Source: Roseivirga sp. (GTDB lineage: Bacteria; Bacteroidota; Bacteroidia; Cytophagales; Cyclobacteriaceae). From it: a DNA stretch of 64,000 bases. Below are positions 10,101 through 18,849 of this stretch, piece by piece (the stretch's first letter is position 1; each line of letters starts with the position of its first letter). Under the pieces are notes generated by a model. That model made no database searches and was not told the DNA's origin. It saw only the letters and a program-made list of their open reading frames with translations. The stretch covers positions 1-64,000 of the forward strand of contig JAAWWF010000042.1 in NCBI GenBank assembly GCA_021404565.1, given 5' to 3'. The position numbers and the translations under genes are program-made.

Positions 10101-11634
10101 CTCCTACATCGTTTCCAATTGTGTGCAGCTCAGAACAGATTCCGCTTATTACGTGAAGAATTTTGAGACAGTGCTTGATGTCTGCCGCACTAATACAGCC
10201 CCTAATACGGCTTTCAGGTCTTTCGGAGATATCCAGGGCTCCATTATTCAGGAGAATGCCATTGATGATGCTGCCTTTATGATTGGGATGGATGCAGAGG
10301 AAGTACGGGCCAAAAATATGTATGTGCGGGGTCAGACCACGCCATTCGGTCAGGCGCTTTCTTACTGCTATATGCGCGATGTATGGCAATACACGAAAGA
10401 GGTTTCCAATTTTGAAGAGAAAAAGAAGGAAGTAGCGGCCTTTAACAGCGCCAACAAATGGCGTAAGCGAGGGGTATACATGATTCCTGTGAAATACGGA
10501 TCAGGTTATAATCTGGTGGCACTGGAGCAGGCTGCGGCTGTCATTTCGGTCTATCAGTCAGATGGTACCATCAGCATTAACCAGGGCGGTGTAGACATGG
10601 GGCAGGGCTTTATGACTAAGTGTGAGCAGGTAGCCTCATATGTGCTCAATGTGCCTATGGACATGATCAGAATTCATCATGCTAAAACAGCCATCATTCC
10701 CAACCCAACCAGTACGGGTGGTTCTACTGGTACCGCCTACAATGGTGAGGCCATCAAGCAGGCCTGTGAGGAGCTGAGAGGCATCCTGATGGATTTTGCT
10801 TATAAGATGAAAGACGAGATGGGCCCTGAATACTGTGCTACGCAACACATCGATTTCTGGAACTATGAAGATGGCTGGGGGCATGAGTTTACTGATGCTT
10901 TTGGTCAGAAAAAGATCATCTGGCAAAATCTGGTGCAGCTGGCTTATAACAATCGCGTCAGTCTGGTAGTCAGCTTTAATGCCAAGATTCCCGGAGGAAC
11001 CACTCCGGTTCCGGCCATGGGCTTTAAGCAAAGCTGCGAGCAACCCAATATTCCCGGGGTTCCCTTTGTGGATGAACGCGATGTGTCAGGGATTGTAGAC
11101 TCCTTCGTAGGTTTTACTTTCTCCGCCTCCTGTTCGGTAGTTGAGGTAGACATTCTAACCGGAGAGCACAAGATCATTTCTTCCGATGTGGTATATGATA
11201 TGGGCTGGAGCCTGAACCCGGCCATCGACATAGGTCAGGTAGAAGGTGCCTTTATTCAGGGAGTGGGCTATGTGACTACCGAGAACCTGGTACATCAGCC
11301 CGATGGAGAAGAAAAAGGAAGGCTCAATACACTGAATACCTGGAGGTACAAGCCACCGGCAACCTCTACCATTCCATTGGAACTGAATACGCACTTATTT
11401 CCACGAAGTCGTGCAGAACATGTACCTGAAAACCCCAATGGGCTCTTTTCTTCCAAAGAAGTGGGAGAACCACCATTGGTACTTGCCGGCAGTGTCTTCT
11501 TTGCCATTAAAGCGGCAGTGAGAGAATCTCGTCTGGAAAGAGGTTTGGATGGACTGTTTAATATGAATGCTCCTGCCACAGTTCAGGAAATAAGAAAGGC
11601 CTGTGCTGTGAGTCTGGAAGAGATGGAGATCTGA
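7126..11634 (+). CDS. Single-chain xanthine dehydrogenase/aldehyde oxidase family protein
   Basis: A 1502-aa molybdenum hydroxylase in the eukaryote-like one-chain order. The plant-type 2Fe-2S domain has GCGEGGCGACT (about 41-51). The second 2Fe-2S domain has GTQCGYCS (about 166) and NICRCTGYR (about 202). A CO-dehydrogenase-like FAD domain spans about 270-530, and the molybdopterin domains carry LGGGYGGKTEQ (about 904), NTAFRSFG (about 1026) and EVGEPPL with the catalytic Glu (about 1444). About 60 extra residues, Cys/His/Asp-rich at the end, separate the two 2Fe-2S domains. By eye, the purine-binding Glu802 and Arg880 of bovine XDH are replaced by Thr and Cys, so xanthine may not be the substrate. 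Most bacteria split this enzyme into subunits. Confidence 0.88.
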   Translation: MSNSVSFFLNGEEITIENPSPDLMLIDYLRSEEVGLTGAKKGCGEGGCGACTVILSHWDEATKAPAHHSINSCLRPVCALSGLSVTTVEGTGVVVRPTPAHQAAVPSGSRYGAPLNAEPSPEFLEAVAAARNEKKAHQQESSCADDGGDHVHGGMNPVAHRLAANNGTQCGYCSVGFVMNMSAFITNNPNATKKEIEDAFDGNICRCTGYRAILTGMKTFASDWSTEDELERMKCLTEDGCDDQCPSGTVSIPFPPEARFPGEIVESEDAKQEWYTASTLADVTLILNTHDDKVVRLVHANTSYGVYREEYEESQVLVDIRDLKELKGVDFKKDKVIVGASTTYTEFLDVVGAIVEEQHLPENSRLGALQHMGQRTAGMIVRNAASLAGNSMMAMKHIHEGEPFPSDLFTVLYALEASVDIYVISNKKKEHYSIPELVERIRKEDGFSKDFVLLRYHVPVGGDDIVLAQKTAIRQVNSHSIVNSTTVFDVKKSGKLDEARLIFGGIAPYPWEAKKTGRYLKGKELSEVKFSTVAKKLRDEVLAELKVHAKRMAQYPSEGFTEEYKAELAVGFLYRAIINALNDTDPRAVPYNLKSAGEIPWGHWPVTGGLQSYENQDWKAPMSQPYVKLAAFYQTSGQVDYTHEIKLPATGLNGAFAQSKRALANFHYVIPGKKGEASIAQLQAHLKEKFEHFRYLVTWQDIPKGGVNLQGIGADQPFFATDQVQYVGQALCMVLAPEERQAFVISNYVADHCVAYTKIQWPAGPNGAWSEAWSEPIISLDKAIEMGSVYPDNPKTASWYTHIWKITRPESSFDWADLSKNPLDKRITVNDGIQVDGVNCMLIGSTQSVGSQIHFYMETQSAVALPSYGEQLKIHPSSQSPMEMHNVSATALGVEFNQVEVEVHQLGGGYGGKTEQAKFIAGPAAVAAKATNKPIRLVMQRANDTAMIGKRHPYYGQYQIAIDKGDHNPGDRGLIRGFRTKFWGDGGAFYDCSYIVSNCVQLRTDSAYYVKNFETVLDVCRTNTAPNTAFRSFGDIQGSIIQENAIDDAAFMIGMDAEEVRAKNMYVRGQTTPFGQALSYCYMRDVWQYTKEVSNFEEKKKEVAAFNSANKWRKRGVYMIPVKYGSGYNLVALEQAAAVISVYQSDGTISINQGGVDMGQGFMTKCEQVASYVLNVPMDMIRIHHAKTAIIPNPTSTGGSTGTAYNGEAIKQACEELRGILMDFAYKMKDEMGPEYCATQHIDFWNYEDGWGHEFTDAFGQKKIIWQNLVQLAYNNRVSLVVSFNAKIPGGTTPVPAMGFKQSCEQPNIPGVPFVDERDVSGIVDSFVGFTFSASCSVVEVDILTGEHKIISSDVVYDMGWSLNPAIDIGQVEGAFIQGVGYVTTENLVHQPDGEEKGRLNTLNTWRYKPPATSTIPLELNTHLFPRSRAEHVPENPNGLFSSKEVGEPPLVLAGSVFFAIKAAVRESRLERGLDGLFNMNAPATVQEIRKACAVSLEEMEI

Positions 11635-11994
11635 TGTTGCCATTGCTATATAAGCCTTTCAGTCAGGTCGATACTGTACTCAGGTATATATCGGTCTGAC
11701 TGCTAATTCCACCTATACTTAGTCTCAGGTAGTGCACTCTGGTACAGTACGCTTTGCTACCCTTACTCAGAGTCTTGCTGTGCAATGACTCTGAGTGCGA
11801 TTTACATGAATGCCGGGATTCCGGCTTCCTGCCCTCAGAGTCATCCGTAGGAGACTCGGAGGAACAGCCAACCGATGCCGACCCGTTTTGACAAGCGAAT
11901 GGACTAAATTGAAAAAGGTTTTTTGGAATAAATGTCCGATTTTCAAGCCTCATTCGTCTAAAGACTAAATCACTTATTAACCCTGATATTTATC
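11635..11994. other. Intergenic hairpin cluster
   Basis: A 360-bp gap with no credible gene but four strong hairpins. One is a 14-bp stem at 11660-11702 (CAGTCAG...CTGACTG, with two G-T pairs). The second is ACTCAGAGTC/GACTCTGAGT at 11765-11796 with an inner TTGC/GCAA. The third is GCCGG/CCGGC near 11812-11825. The fourth is CCTCAGAGTC/GACTCGGAGG at 11833-11862. They may be terminators plus REP-like palindromes. Confidence 0.6.
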
Positions 11995-12684
11995 ATGAGC
12001 GCATCCATCCCTCAATCCAATTTCAAATTTCTCAACGATCTGACGGCCAATAATAACCGTGACTGGTTTAACGAAAACAAAAAGTGGTATCAGGAAGAGC
12101 ATCAGAACATTGTCAATCTGGCCGAAGATCTTTTGCAGAAGTTGGGTGCCATTGACCAGATAGCGACTGTCAGTGGTAAAAAGAGCCTTATGCGGGTTTA
12201 TCGCGATGTAAGATTCTCTAAAGATAAATCACCCTATAATCCACGGTGGGCAGGTAGTTTCGGACGTATTAAGCCTGAGCTTCGCGGTGGCTACTACTAC
12301 CATATCCAGCCAGGGAATACTGTCGTGGGGGGAGGTTTCTATAATCCCAATCCAGATGATTTGAAGCTGATCAGAAACCATATTGCTCAGGACGATCAAC
12401 CTTTAAGGTCGGTGTTGAACGATCCGGCTTTTAAGAAAATGTTTGGAGAGCTCGGTGGTCAACAGGTAAAAACGGCACCCAAGGGTTTTGACAAAGAGCA
12501 TCCATCCATCGATCTGCTGAGGTATAAATCCATGTATGTATTTCATGCGTTTACTGATGAAGAGGCCACCAGTTCTGATTTTGCTGACAAAGTCATTGAA
12601 GTATGGAAAGGGATAAGACCCTTCTTTGATGTAATGACGGAGATCCTTACCACAGATCTGAATGGTTTGTCACTGATTAAATGA
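11995..12684 (+). CDS. DUF2461 family protein
   Basis: A 229-aa protein of the DUF2461 (TIGR02453) family. The hallmarks are NNNRDWFNENKKWY near the N-terminus, RVYRDVRFSKDKSPYNP (about 67-83), the GGGFYNPNPDDL block and KTAPKGFDKEHP (about 160). The biochemical role of the family is not established. A second, more divergent copy lies at 13403, with one lipoprotein gene on the opposite strand between them. The 3' end overlaps that lipoprotein gene by 15 bp in convergent orientation. Confidence 0.9.
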   Translation: MSASIPQSNFKFLNDLTANNNRDWFNENKKWYQEEHQNIVNLAEDLLQKLGAIDQIATVSGKKSLMRVYRDVRFSKDKSPYNPRWAGSFGRIKPELRGGYYYHIQPGNTVVGGGFYNPNPDDLKLIRNHIAQDDQPLRSVLNDPAFKKMFGELGGQQVKTAPKGFDKEHPSIDLLRYKSMYVFHAFTDEEATSSDFADKVIEVWKGIRPFFDVMTEILTTDLNGLSLIK

Positions 12685-13293
12685 CTTGTGCTTAGCGAGT
12701 TTGAAAGTGTTAGGGTCAATTGATTTATAATCAATGCTGACAGCTTCCCTTTCTATTCTGAAAGCAGCGCTTTCATACTCATATCTCAGGTAGTGGAAGG
12801 GTGCGTACTCGTATTGCCGGTTGAGATATGCCAGTTTATAGGCACTGAAACTTCCGGGATCAACCCGTAACCCGTTAGTTATCCAAAACCGGTGATATAC
12901 CCCTTTGATTACTTTTACCAGTTCTCTGCAGGGCTGCTGCATAATCATCATGTATTTACCGGAGAAATATAAGGAGTCCAAAGGTTTCTTTTCCAGGCTT
13001 ACATCTCGTTGGACGATGCTGTCTGGTAGTATCGTGTAGGTAGATGCTTCCGAATGCCGGTGGATGACCTTCGGGCTACCGGAACCATTGCTTTCTTCCA
13101 GGTAATTGCCGGCTTTATAAGTCCATCTCACAGTATCTCCGAAAATCTGGTTGTAGAGTGTTTCATCAACCGATTCGTGCTTGCTGATCACCTGTTGTCG
13201 GTAAGTTACTTGTCCTTCGAATAATGAAGGCTGGCAACAGCTGAGAGTCAGTAGAACATACAGGGTTGGAAAAGAAAGTCGCATCGTTTTCAT
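12670..13293 (-). CDS. Putative lipoprotein, GLPGLI/DUF4412-like
   Basis: About 207 aa from the ATG at 13293 (MKTMRLSF); an ATG 18 bp upstream is possible. A hydrophobic stretch followed by LSCCQPS gives a lipobox. The remainder is beta-rich with a YKAGNYLEES pattern reminiscent of periplasmic GLPGLI/DUF4412-like proteins, but the match is loose. The 3' end overlaps the DUF2461 gene by 15 bp, tail to tail. Function unknown. Confidence 0.6.
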   Translation of the reverse strand: MKTMRLSFPTLYVLLTLSCCQPSLFEGQVTYRQQVISKHESVDETLYNQIFGDTVRWTYKAGNYLEESNGSGSPKVIHRHSEASTYTILPDSIVQRDVSLEKKPLDSLYFSGKYMMIMQQPCRELVKVIKGVYHRFWITNGLRVDPGSFSAYKLAYLNRQYEYAPFHYLRYEYESAAFRIEREAVSIDYKSIDPNTFKLAKHKSFNQ

Positions 13294-13402
13294 GCTAGTT
13301 ATCCCTTTCATCCAGTAATATGACCACGAGTTTCAGTGTACTGGTAAATTCTAATTGTAGTTAACTCAAATGGACCAATAACAAGCCTTGGAAACATTCT
13401 GA

Positions 13403-14080
13403 ATGACGAGTAGATTAGCGCCTATGTCAAAACAAGATATCTTTTCCTTTCTGGAAGCACTGGTGGCAAACAACTCCAAGGAGTGGATGGATGCCAATCG
13501 CAAATGGTATAATCAGGCAAAGGATGAGGTGATCCATGTTTTTGAACCGATCCTGGCAACGCTGAAAGAAGTAGATCCAAGAATCATCCAGCCCAGCGCC
13601 AGGAAGTGTGTTACACGTATTAACAATAACCTGATGTTTCACCCTGACCGGCCGACCTACAAAGATCACTTCGGGGTGGTTTTTGGTTATGGCAAGGGCT
13701 GGGCAGATTTTTACATTCACCTGGGAGTAGATGAAACAGAGATTGCAGGTGGGCTCTGGCATCCAAATAGTGAAGTGCTGAAGAAGGTCAGAACTGAAAT
13801 TGACTATGAAGGAGACAAGCTAAAGACCATTCTGGAGTCGAAACCCTTTAGTGACTGGTTTGAAATCTTTCAGCGGGATAAGCTCAAGACTGCCCCGAAA
13901 GGTTACCCCAGAGATCATGAGTTCATAGAACTGCTCAGGCTTAAAAGTATTGCTGCTTTAAGACCTATTACAAGAGAAGATATCTTCTCCGATCACTTTC
14001 ATGATATGGTTGTTGAATCTTATCAGGCCATTGTTCCGTTACTTGATTTTATAAATGTGGCCATTCATGATGACGAATGA
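13403..14080 (+). CDS. DUF2461 family protein, second copy
   Basis: A 225-aa paralogue of the 11995 gene. It shares the order of blocks: NNSKEWMDANRKWY, a central arginine-containing strand (CVTRINNNLMFHPDRPTY), a GGLWHPNSEVL block and KTAPKGYPRDHE. The second ATG (13424, MSKQDIF) is a credible alternative start that would match the length of the other copy. The two copies are clearly diverged, so this is an old duplication or independent acquisition rather than a recent tandem repeat. Confidence 0.88.
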   Translation: MTSRLAPMSKQDIFSFLEALVANNSKEWMDANRKWYNQAKDEVIHVFEPILATLKEVDPRIIQPSARKCVTRINNNLMFHPDRPTYKDHFGVVFGYGKGWADFYIHLGVDETEIAGGLWHPNSEVLKKVRTEIDYEGDKLKTILESKPFSDWFEIFQRDKLKTAPKGYPRDHEFIELLRLKSIAALRPITREDIFSDHFHDMVVESYQAIVPLLDFINVAIHDDE

Positions 14081-14178
14081 TCCGTTTGTGCAACTAAAGG
14101 GTAAGGCTGTCGAAGGAAGGCTGTAAGCATTTTCCTTTTAGCTGTGAATGACTTAAATTTAGGTACAATCAAATAACT

Positions 14179-14592
14179 ATGAAGAAGCTATTGATCTTAT
14201 TTTTTGCCGTGGGTATGTTTCAAACGGCCTTCGCCCAGGAAGAAAAGGTAAATGACGGGCCTGTAATCTCATTTAAGGAGAAGCTCCATGAATTCGGAGT
14301 AATCAACCGTGGCGATACAGTAGAGTACACCTTCCGTTTTGAAAACATCGGTACAGCACCGCTCAAAATATTGTCAGCCCGTGGTTCTTGTGGCTGTACG
14401 GTACCCAAATACTCCAGGGAAGAGATTGCTCCCGGAGACAAGGGCGAAGTTTTTGTCAGATTCAACAGTGCCGGAAAAAGTGGCATGCAGAACAAAACGG
14501 TTACCCTTGTAACCAATGCTACTGATAAATCTAAAAAGCAGGTAGTGTTGACTCTGCGCGGAAGAGTAGATGTGCAGAGTGGAGATGACTAA
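14179..14592 (+). CDS. DUF1573 family exported protein
   Basis: A 137-aa protein with an N-terminal signal peptide (MKKLLILFFAVGMF...AFAQ) and one DUF1573 domain, an Ig-like fold common in Bacteroidota. Typical motifs are HEFGVINRGDTVEYTFRF (about 37-54) and ARGSCGCTVPKY (about 70-81). The paired Cys in SCGCT is a family signature. Likely periplasmic; function not defined for the family. A strong terminator follows 29 bp after the stop. Confidence 0.9.
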   Translation: MKKLLILFFAVGMFQTAFAQEEKVNDGPVISFKEKLHEFGVINRGDTVEYTFRFENIGTAPLKILSARGSCGCTVPKYSREEIAPGDKGEVFVRFNSAGKSGMQNKTVTLVTNATDKSKKQVVLTLRGRVDVQSGDD

Positions 14593-14620
14593 CCTTTATT
14601 AGTTATTAGCAAAGAAATTG

Positions 14621-14648
14621 AAAGCCAGTTGAGAGACTGGCTTTTTTT
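14621..14648 (+). terminator. Rho-independent terminator
   Basis: AAAGCCAGT and ACTGGCTTT form a perfect 9-bp stem with a 6-nt loop, followed by a T-run. It ends the DUF1573 transcript. Confidence 0.9.
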
Positions 14649-14733
14649 ATGCCTTTCGACCAAAAACATTAGGGGAATTATAATTCAATAGGCAAAATAT
14701 GACTCCTGAGAGGAGTCGTATGATGTTGTGATT

Positions 14734-14741
14734 TAAGTTTG
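14734..14741 (+). promoter_or_regulatory. Candidate -7 promoter element
   Basis: TAAGTTTG matches the Bacteroidota -7 consensus TAnnTTTG and lies 30 bp upstream of the DinB gene start at 14771. No well-placed TTG -33 element is visible. It overlaps a GTAAG/CTTAC palindrome that could bind a regulator. Confidence 0.45.
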
Positions 14742-14770
14742 TAAGCACTTACGAAACTCAAATCACAACC

Positions 14771-15301
14771 ATGAAAAAAATATTGATCTTAAGCCTGCTT
14801 TTTTGCGGAAGTATGGCTTTTGCACAAAGCCCGAAAACGGATTTTGCCAAAGAATTTCTGCCCTTTTGGGAGGCAGCTAAAAAGCAGTCCATGGAAATGG
14901 CTCGCCTGATTCCTGAAGATAAATACAGCTTCGTGCCGGCCAAAGGAGGTAGGTCCGTTGAGAAAATGTTCCTTCATATCGCCTATGCCCATCATTACAT
15001 GCGCAGAAGCTTTATCGGGGGCGAGCGTTTGGCTTACACTCCTTATGAAAACCGCACAGGGCTGTCAAAAGCTGAGGTAATAAAATTGATGGAGGAAGCC
15101 TTTGATGATATCAGTACCGCTTTGATCAACATCACCGAAGATGAGCTAAAGCAGCAGGTCAATGCTTTTGGCAATCAGCTTACCAAAGAACAAATGTTTT
15201 ATTACTTCCGTGACCATGGTACCAGCCATGTGGGTAAGATTAAGATGGCTGCCCGAATGTTAGGGATCAGTCCACCGAGATACCGATTTCTCGACTTTTG
15301 A
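14771..15301 (+). CDS. DinB-like family exported protein
   Basis: A 176-aa protein with a signal peptide (MKKILILSLLFCGSMAFAQS) followed by a DinB/YfiT-like four-helix bundle. The metal-binding histidines are suggested by MFLHIAYAHHYM (about 67-78) and by HGTSHVGKIKM near the C-terminus. Such proteins coordinate a divalent metal and include thiol S-transferases. Export to the periplasm is unusual for the family but common in Bacteroidota. Followed by a terminator at 15324. Confidence 0.85.
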   Translation: MKKILILSLLFCGSMAFAQSPKTDFAKEFLPFWEAAKKQSMEMARLIPEDKYSFVPAKGGRSVEKMFLHIAYAHHYMRRSFIGGERLAYTPYENRTGLSKAEVIKLMEEAFDDISTALINITEDELKQQVNAFGNQLTKEQMFYYFRDHGTSHVGKIKMAARMLGISPPRYRFLDF

Positions 15302-15323
15302 CCGAGGTTGAGTTGTTTTGAGA

Positions 15324-15351
15324 GGGAGTCGCGATGGCGATTCCCTTTTTT
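15324..15351 (+). terminator. Rho-independent terminator
   Basis: A stem GGGAGTCGC/GCGATTCCC (one mismatch-type pair) with a GATG loop and six T residues, just after the DinB-like gene. Confidence 0.85.
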
Positions 15352-15453
15352 ATGTTTTATAAGCTCTGTTGACCGTACGAAGCAATCTTGCAGGCATCGA
15401 TGACGAACATTTATTACCTTATGTTCAACGGCCATTGAACTTCAATACCTATT

Positions 15454-17832
15454 ATGAACAAACTGCTTCGGACTCTTTGGAAAAACAAAACCGGCACTGG
15501 GATTAACCTGATAGGGCTTGCTTCAGCCTTTACGATTTCTTTTTTAATTCTCATTTACGTAAACCATGAAGGCAACTATGATGCGTTCCATGGCAATACA
15601 GATAGGATATTCAGGTTAAATACACTGGCCAGTCTTAATGGTGATGCATTGAGCCTGGGAAAGAACAGCTATCCGGCCGGGCCGATGCTGGAAGAGGCCT
15701 ATCCTGATGTAAAGAATTACCTCCGACTGATCAATACTTCGGAACGCACGGTGACCAGTGAACCGGATGTTTTTATTGAAAAGAGGATCTGTTATGCCGA
15801 TGCGAGCCTGCTCCATTTCTTCGATTTTCCCTTGCTGGCAGGGTCAGATGTCGCGATGGATCAGCCAAACAGCATGATCATCAATCGCGATGTAGCCATC
15901 AAATATTTTGGTAGCCCATCTGAGGCAGTTGGTAAAACGCTCAAAATGGGCCAGGAGCTTAATGCGGTTGTCGGAGTGATTGATATTCCATCCCAATCTC
16001 ATGTGCTTTTCGATTTTTTCATCAGTACCAGCACACTTCCCGATACCTTTGTCACTCCCCGTAATAGTGATTACCTGTGGATGACCGGCTACACCTATAT
16101 TATGTTGGGAGATGGTGTTACTTCTCAGGAATTTGAAGCTAGGCTTAGTTCTTTTTATGAATCCGTCCTGATCCCCTTTGCTGAGGATAACGACCTGGGC
16201 TTTATCCGCTATACACTCCAGCCTCTGGTAGATATCCATGTGAATAATGAGTTGAGATATGATTATCCGGGAAATATTGATAAGGGACAGCTTACCATTT
16301 TCGCGTACCTGGCTTTTGCGATCCTTTTAATTGCCTCTATCAATTACATGAATCTGTTTACGGCTCAGGTTACCAAAAGAATGATCGAGGTAGGGATCAG
16401 AAAGACTTTCGGAGCGTCCAATAGCAGGCTTGTAGGACGGTTCACCATGGAAACACTGGTAGTAGCCTTTTCTGCCTTTGTGATAGCCCTGGGGCTTATG
16501 TACCTGCTATTCCCTTCTTTCAATAATTTGCTTGAATTAGATCTGGTCGCTGCCGATACACTGATGGCCTCATTGCCCTGGATGCTCTTGCTTGTTTTGG
16601 TGCTCGGCTTTGTGTCGGGCATATACCCGGCCCTGTTTGTATCGGGTATGAGCCCTCTGGAAATGATGGTAAAGAGTGATAGCAAAAGCAGCAGAGGAAT
16701 CCTCTCCAAAACCCTGTTGAGAAAAGGGTTGGTCACTTTTCAGCTTGCGGTAAGCTCGGCATTGATGATCACGATTTTCGTAGTATCAAGTCAGCTGGAT
16801 TTCCTCTTCGGCAAAGATCTGGGCTTTAACAAAGACGCTGTATATGTAGTGGATATTCCCAACGACCGTGATGTGGCTACCCGGTTGGAACTGATAAAAG
16901 AACGGCTTAAAAATAATGCAAATGTGCTCGCTGTGGCGGGTTCTTCGGCAGTTCCCGGTAAAATTGAAGGCAGACTTACCTTTGATGTGGACCAGCAGGA
17001 TGCTCCCAATATCATTGCCTTTAACTATGTGAATGTGGATAGTGAGTTCCTCGATGTGCTGGGTATTGAATTGGAAGAGGGACGAAATTTTATGAAGGCA
17101 TCTAAAGCCGATCTGGAAGGGGCTTATATGGTAAACAGGGCATTGGCCAGGCACGTCTCCTGGGATGATCCCTTACAAAAGAGGTTGGTAGGAGCTGACA
17201 GAGTAGGCCGTGTGGCTGGGGTCATTAGTGATTTTAATCATGCATCACTACACAACCCGATAGAACCATTGGTAATGTTCTTTACGGAGTCCACCAGGGG
17301 CTATCAGTTGATTAAACTTAATGGAGCGAACCTTAATGAAACAGTGGCTTATATTGAGGAAACCTGGAGAACTTTTGCTCCTGAACATCCTTTTACCGGG
17401 TTCTTTTTAGACGACAGTTTTAATGCCCAGTACAATAAGGAGGCACGGCTGAAATCTATGTTTATGTATATAGGGGTGCTGGCAATTGTCATCACTGCCC
17501 TGGGGCTTATCGGGATGACACTTTTTACCATCGAAAGAAAATTAAAGGAAATCAGTATCCGAAGGGTCATTGGTGCCACCAGTGGAAATGTGGTAAGGCT
17601 ATTGACCAAAGAGTATGTGCCCGTTGTTGTCATCGCCAATGCCATTGCCATTCCGCTTACCATTTACGGACTCGATATCTGGCTCTCCTCTTTTGCCTTT
17701 CAGGCTGAAGTGAGTACTCTGCTGTATGCGGCAGTATTTGCCCTCAATGGAGCACTGGTTTTGATGGTAATTCTTCCCATGACATTAAGCGTATTGAGGA
17801 AAAACCTGATCAACGCTCTAAGGATAGAATAG
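15454..17832 (+). CDS. ABC transporter permease, MacB/FtsX type
   Basis: A 792-aa inner-membrane protein of the two-module FtsX type usual in Bacteroidota. It has an N-terminal anchor (about 15-35), a periplasmic MacB-PCD domain, and an FtsX block with transmembrane segments near IFAYLAFAILLIASINYMNLF (about 275-295). A second anchor, periplasmic region and FtsX block follow, ending with NLINALRIE. EVGIRKTFGAS and EISIRRVIGAT are the cytoplasmic coupling motifs repeated in both halves. No ATPase gene is adjacent, so the partner must be encoded elsewhere. Likely exports a lipid, peptide or drug; substrate unknown. Confidence 0.9.
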   Translation: MNKLLRTLWKNKTGTGINLIGLASAFTISFLILIYVNHEGNYDAFHGNTDRIFRLNTLASLNGDALSLGKNSYPAGPMLEEAYPDVKNYLRLINTSERTVTSEPDVFIEKRICYADASLLHFFDFPLLAGSDVAMDQPNSMIINRDVAIKYFGSPSEAVGKTLKMGQELNAVVGVIDIPSQSHVLFDFFISTSTLPDTFVTPRNSDYLWMTGYTYIMLGDGVTSQEFEARLSSFYESVLIPFAEDNDLGFIRYTLQPLVDIHVNNELRYDYPGNIDKGQLTIFAYLAFAILLIASINYMNLFTAQVTKRMIEVGIRKTFGASNSRLVGRFTMETLVVAFSAFVIALGLMYLLFPSFNNLLELDLVAADTLMASLPWMLLLVLVLGFVSGIYPALFVSGMSPLEMMVKSDSKSSRGILSKTLLRKGLVTFQLAVSSALMITIFVVSSQLDFLFGKDLGFNKDAVYVVDIPNDRDVATRLELIKERLKNNANVLAVAGSSAVPGKIEGRLTFDVDQQDAPNIIAFNYVNVDSEFLDVLGIELEEGRNFMKASKADLEGAYMVNRALARHVSWDDPLQKRLVGADRVGRVAGVISDFNHASLHNPIEPLVMFFTESTRGYQLIKLNGANLNETVAYIEETWRTFAPEHPFTGFFLDDSFNAQYNKEARLKSMFMYIGVLAIVITALGLIGMTLFTIERKLKEISIRRVIGATSGNVVRLLTKEYVPVVVIANAIAIPLTIYGLDIWLSSFAFQAEVSTLLYAAVFALNGALVLMVILPMTLSVLRKNLINALRIE

Positions 17833-17935
17833 GATGAGAGACTGTCCGTTGATTTTGCTGGCCTCAGATTTTTATAACCCCTTTGAGATCAGCCAAGAAG
17901 CCGGTATTTTCGAGTAGGTTCAACTCAAAAATACC

Positions 17936-18712
17936 ATGGCACGCATCCATCTTTTCGAATTCGAAGACCTAAGCTGGTTTCCCCGCTTTCTTAGAAATTA
18001 TGGCACTGATTTTCTGCAGTTTCTTTCCAACAAAACCAAGATGTGGAAACCTGTGGTGCCGGTATTGGAAAAAGCATTGAAGCATGAGGGCTCTGACCAG
18101 ATCATCGATCTCGCTTCAGGAGGGGGGGGAGGTTTGCTCTGGTTGAATGAGGCTCTCAGAGAAAACAAGCCTGAGCTAAAAATTACCCTGACAGATTACT
18201 ACCCTAACCTAAACGCATTTGCTTACACCAAAGCTCAGGCCGATAACTTTGACTATGTCAAAGAATCTGTAAATGCATTGCAGGTTCCTGAAAATTTAAG
18301 GGGAGTACGGACGCAGTTTCTTTCCCTCCATCATTTCAAACCCTCGGATGCCAGGTCTATTCTGCAAAATGCTGTGGACGCCCAAAGCCCCATTGCTGTC
18401 TTTGAGGGACAGGAGAGAAGCCTGCCCAGTATACTGGCCATGATTTTTTCACCCATTACTGTGCTGTTAACCACACCCTTTATCCGACCTTTTAAGCTTG
18501 GTAGAATTATCTTCACCTACCTGATTCCCATCGTGCCACTTTTTGTTATGTGGGATGGCATCATCTCCAGCCTCAGGACTTACTCTGTTAAAGAAATGAA
18601 GGCCCTGATTGAGGGAGTCGAAAACAAGGATTCATTTGACTGGGAAGTAAAGAGAATAAAATCCGGGCCGGGGGTGATTTTATACTTGCTGGGGCTGCCT
18701 AAAAAGGACTGA
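17936..18712 (+). CDS. SAM-dependent methyltransferase-like protein
   Basis: A 258-aa protein with a class I methyltransferase motif I at IIDLASGGGGGLLWLNEAL (about 56-74) and an acidic motif II (TLTDYYPN, about 89-96). The C-terminal third has hydrophobic stretches (about 160-180 and 190-215) that could be one or two membrane segments, an uncommon feature. It sits alone between the permease and tRNA-Pro. Substrate unknown; the methyltransferase fold is the confident part. Confidence 0.75.
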   Translation: MARIHLFEFEDLSWFPRFLRNYGTDFLQFLSNKTKMWKPVVPVLEKALKHEGSDQIIDLASGGGGGLLWLNEALRENKPELKITLTDYYPNLNAFAYTKAQADNFDYVKESVNALQVPENLRGVRTQFLSLHHFKPSDARSILQNAVDAQSPIAVFEGQERSLPSILAMIFSPITVLLTTPFIRPFKLGRIIFTYLIPIVPLFVMWDGIISSLRTYSVKEMKALIEGVENKDSFDWEVKRIKSGPGVILYLLGLPKKD

Positions 18713-18812
18713 CGTGGATTTGTTAAGGTATTCAACCTGATGTCGCTTGTTTGCCTGCTACTGGATACATTCCCTGTGCTGTCTGCTGAGGTCTCGTTCG
18801 GATGTTACGAAC

Positions 18813-18842
18813 AAAAAAGCCCGATACTTTTGTATCAGGCTT
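18813..18842 (-). terminator. Terminator of tRNA-Pro
   Basis: Read on the minus strand, AAGCCTGATAC and GTATCGGGCTT pair around AAAA, with a T-run. It lies just 3' of the minus-strand tRNA-Pro. Confidence 0.85.
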
Positions 18843-18849
18843 AAAATTG

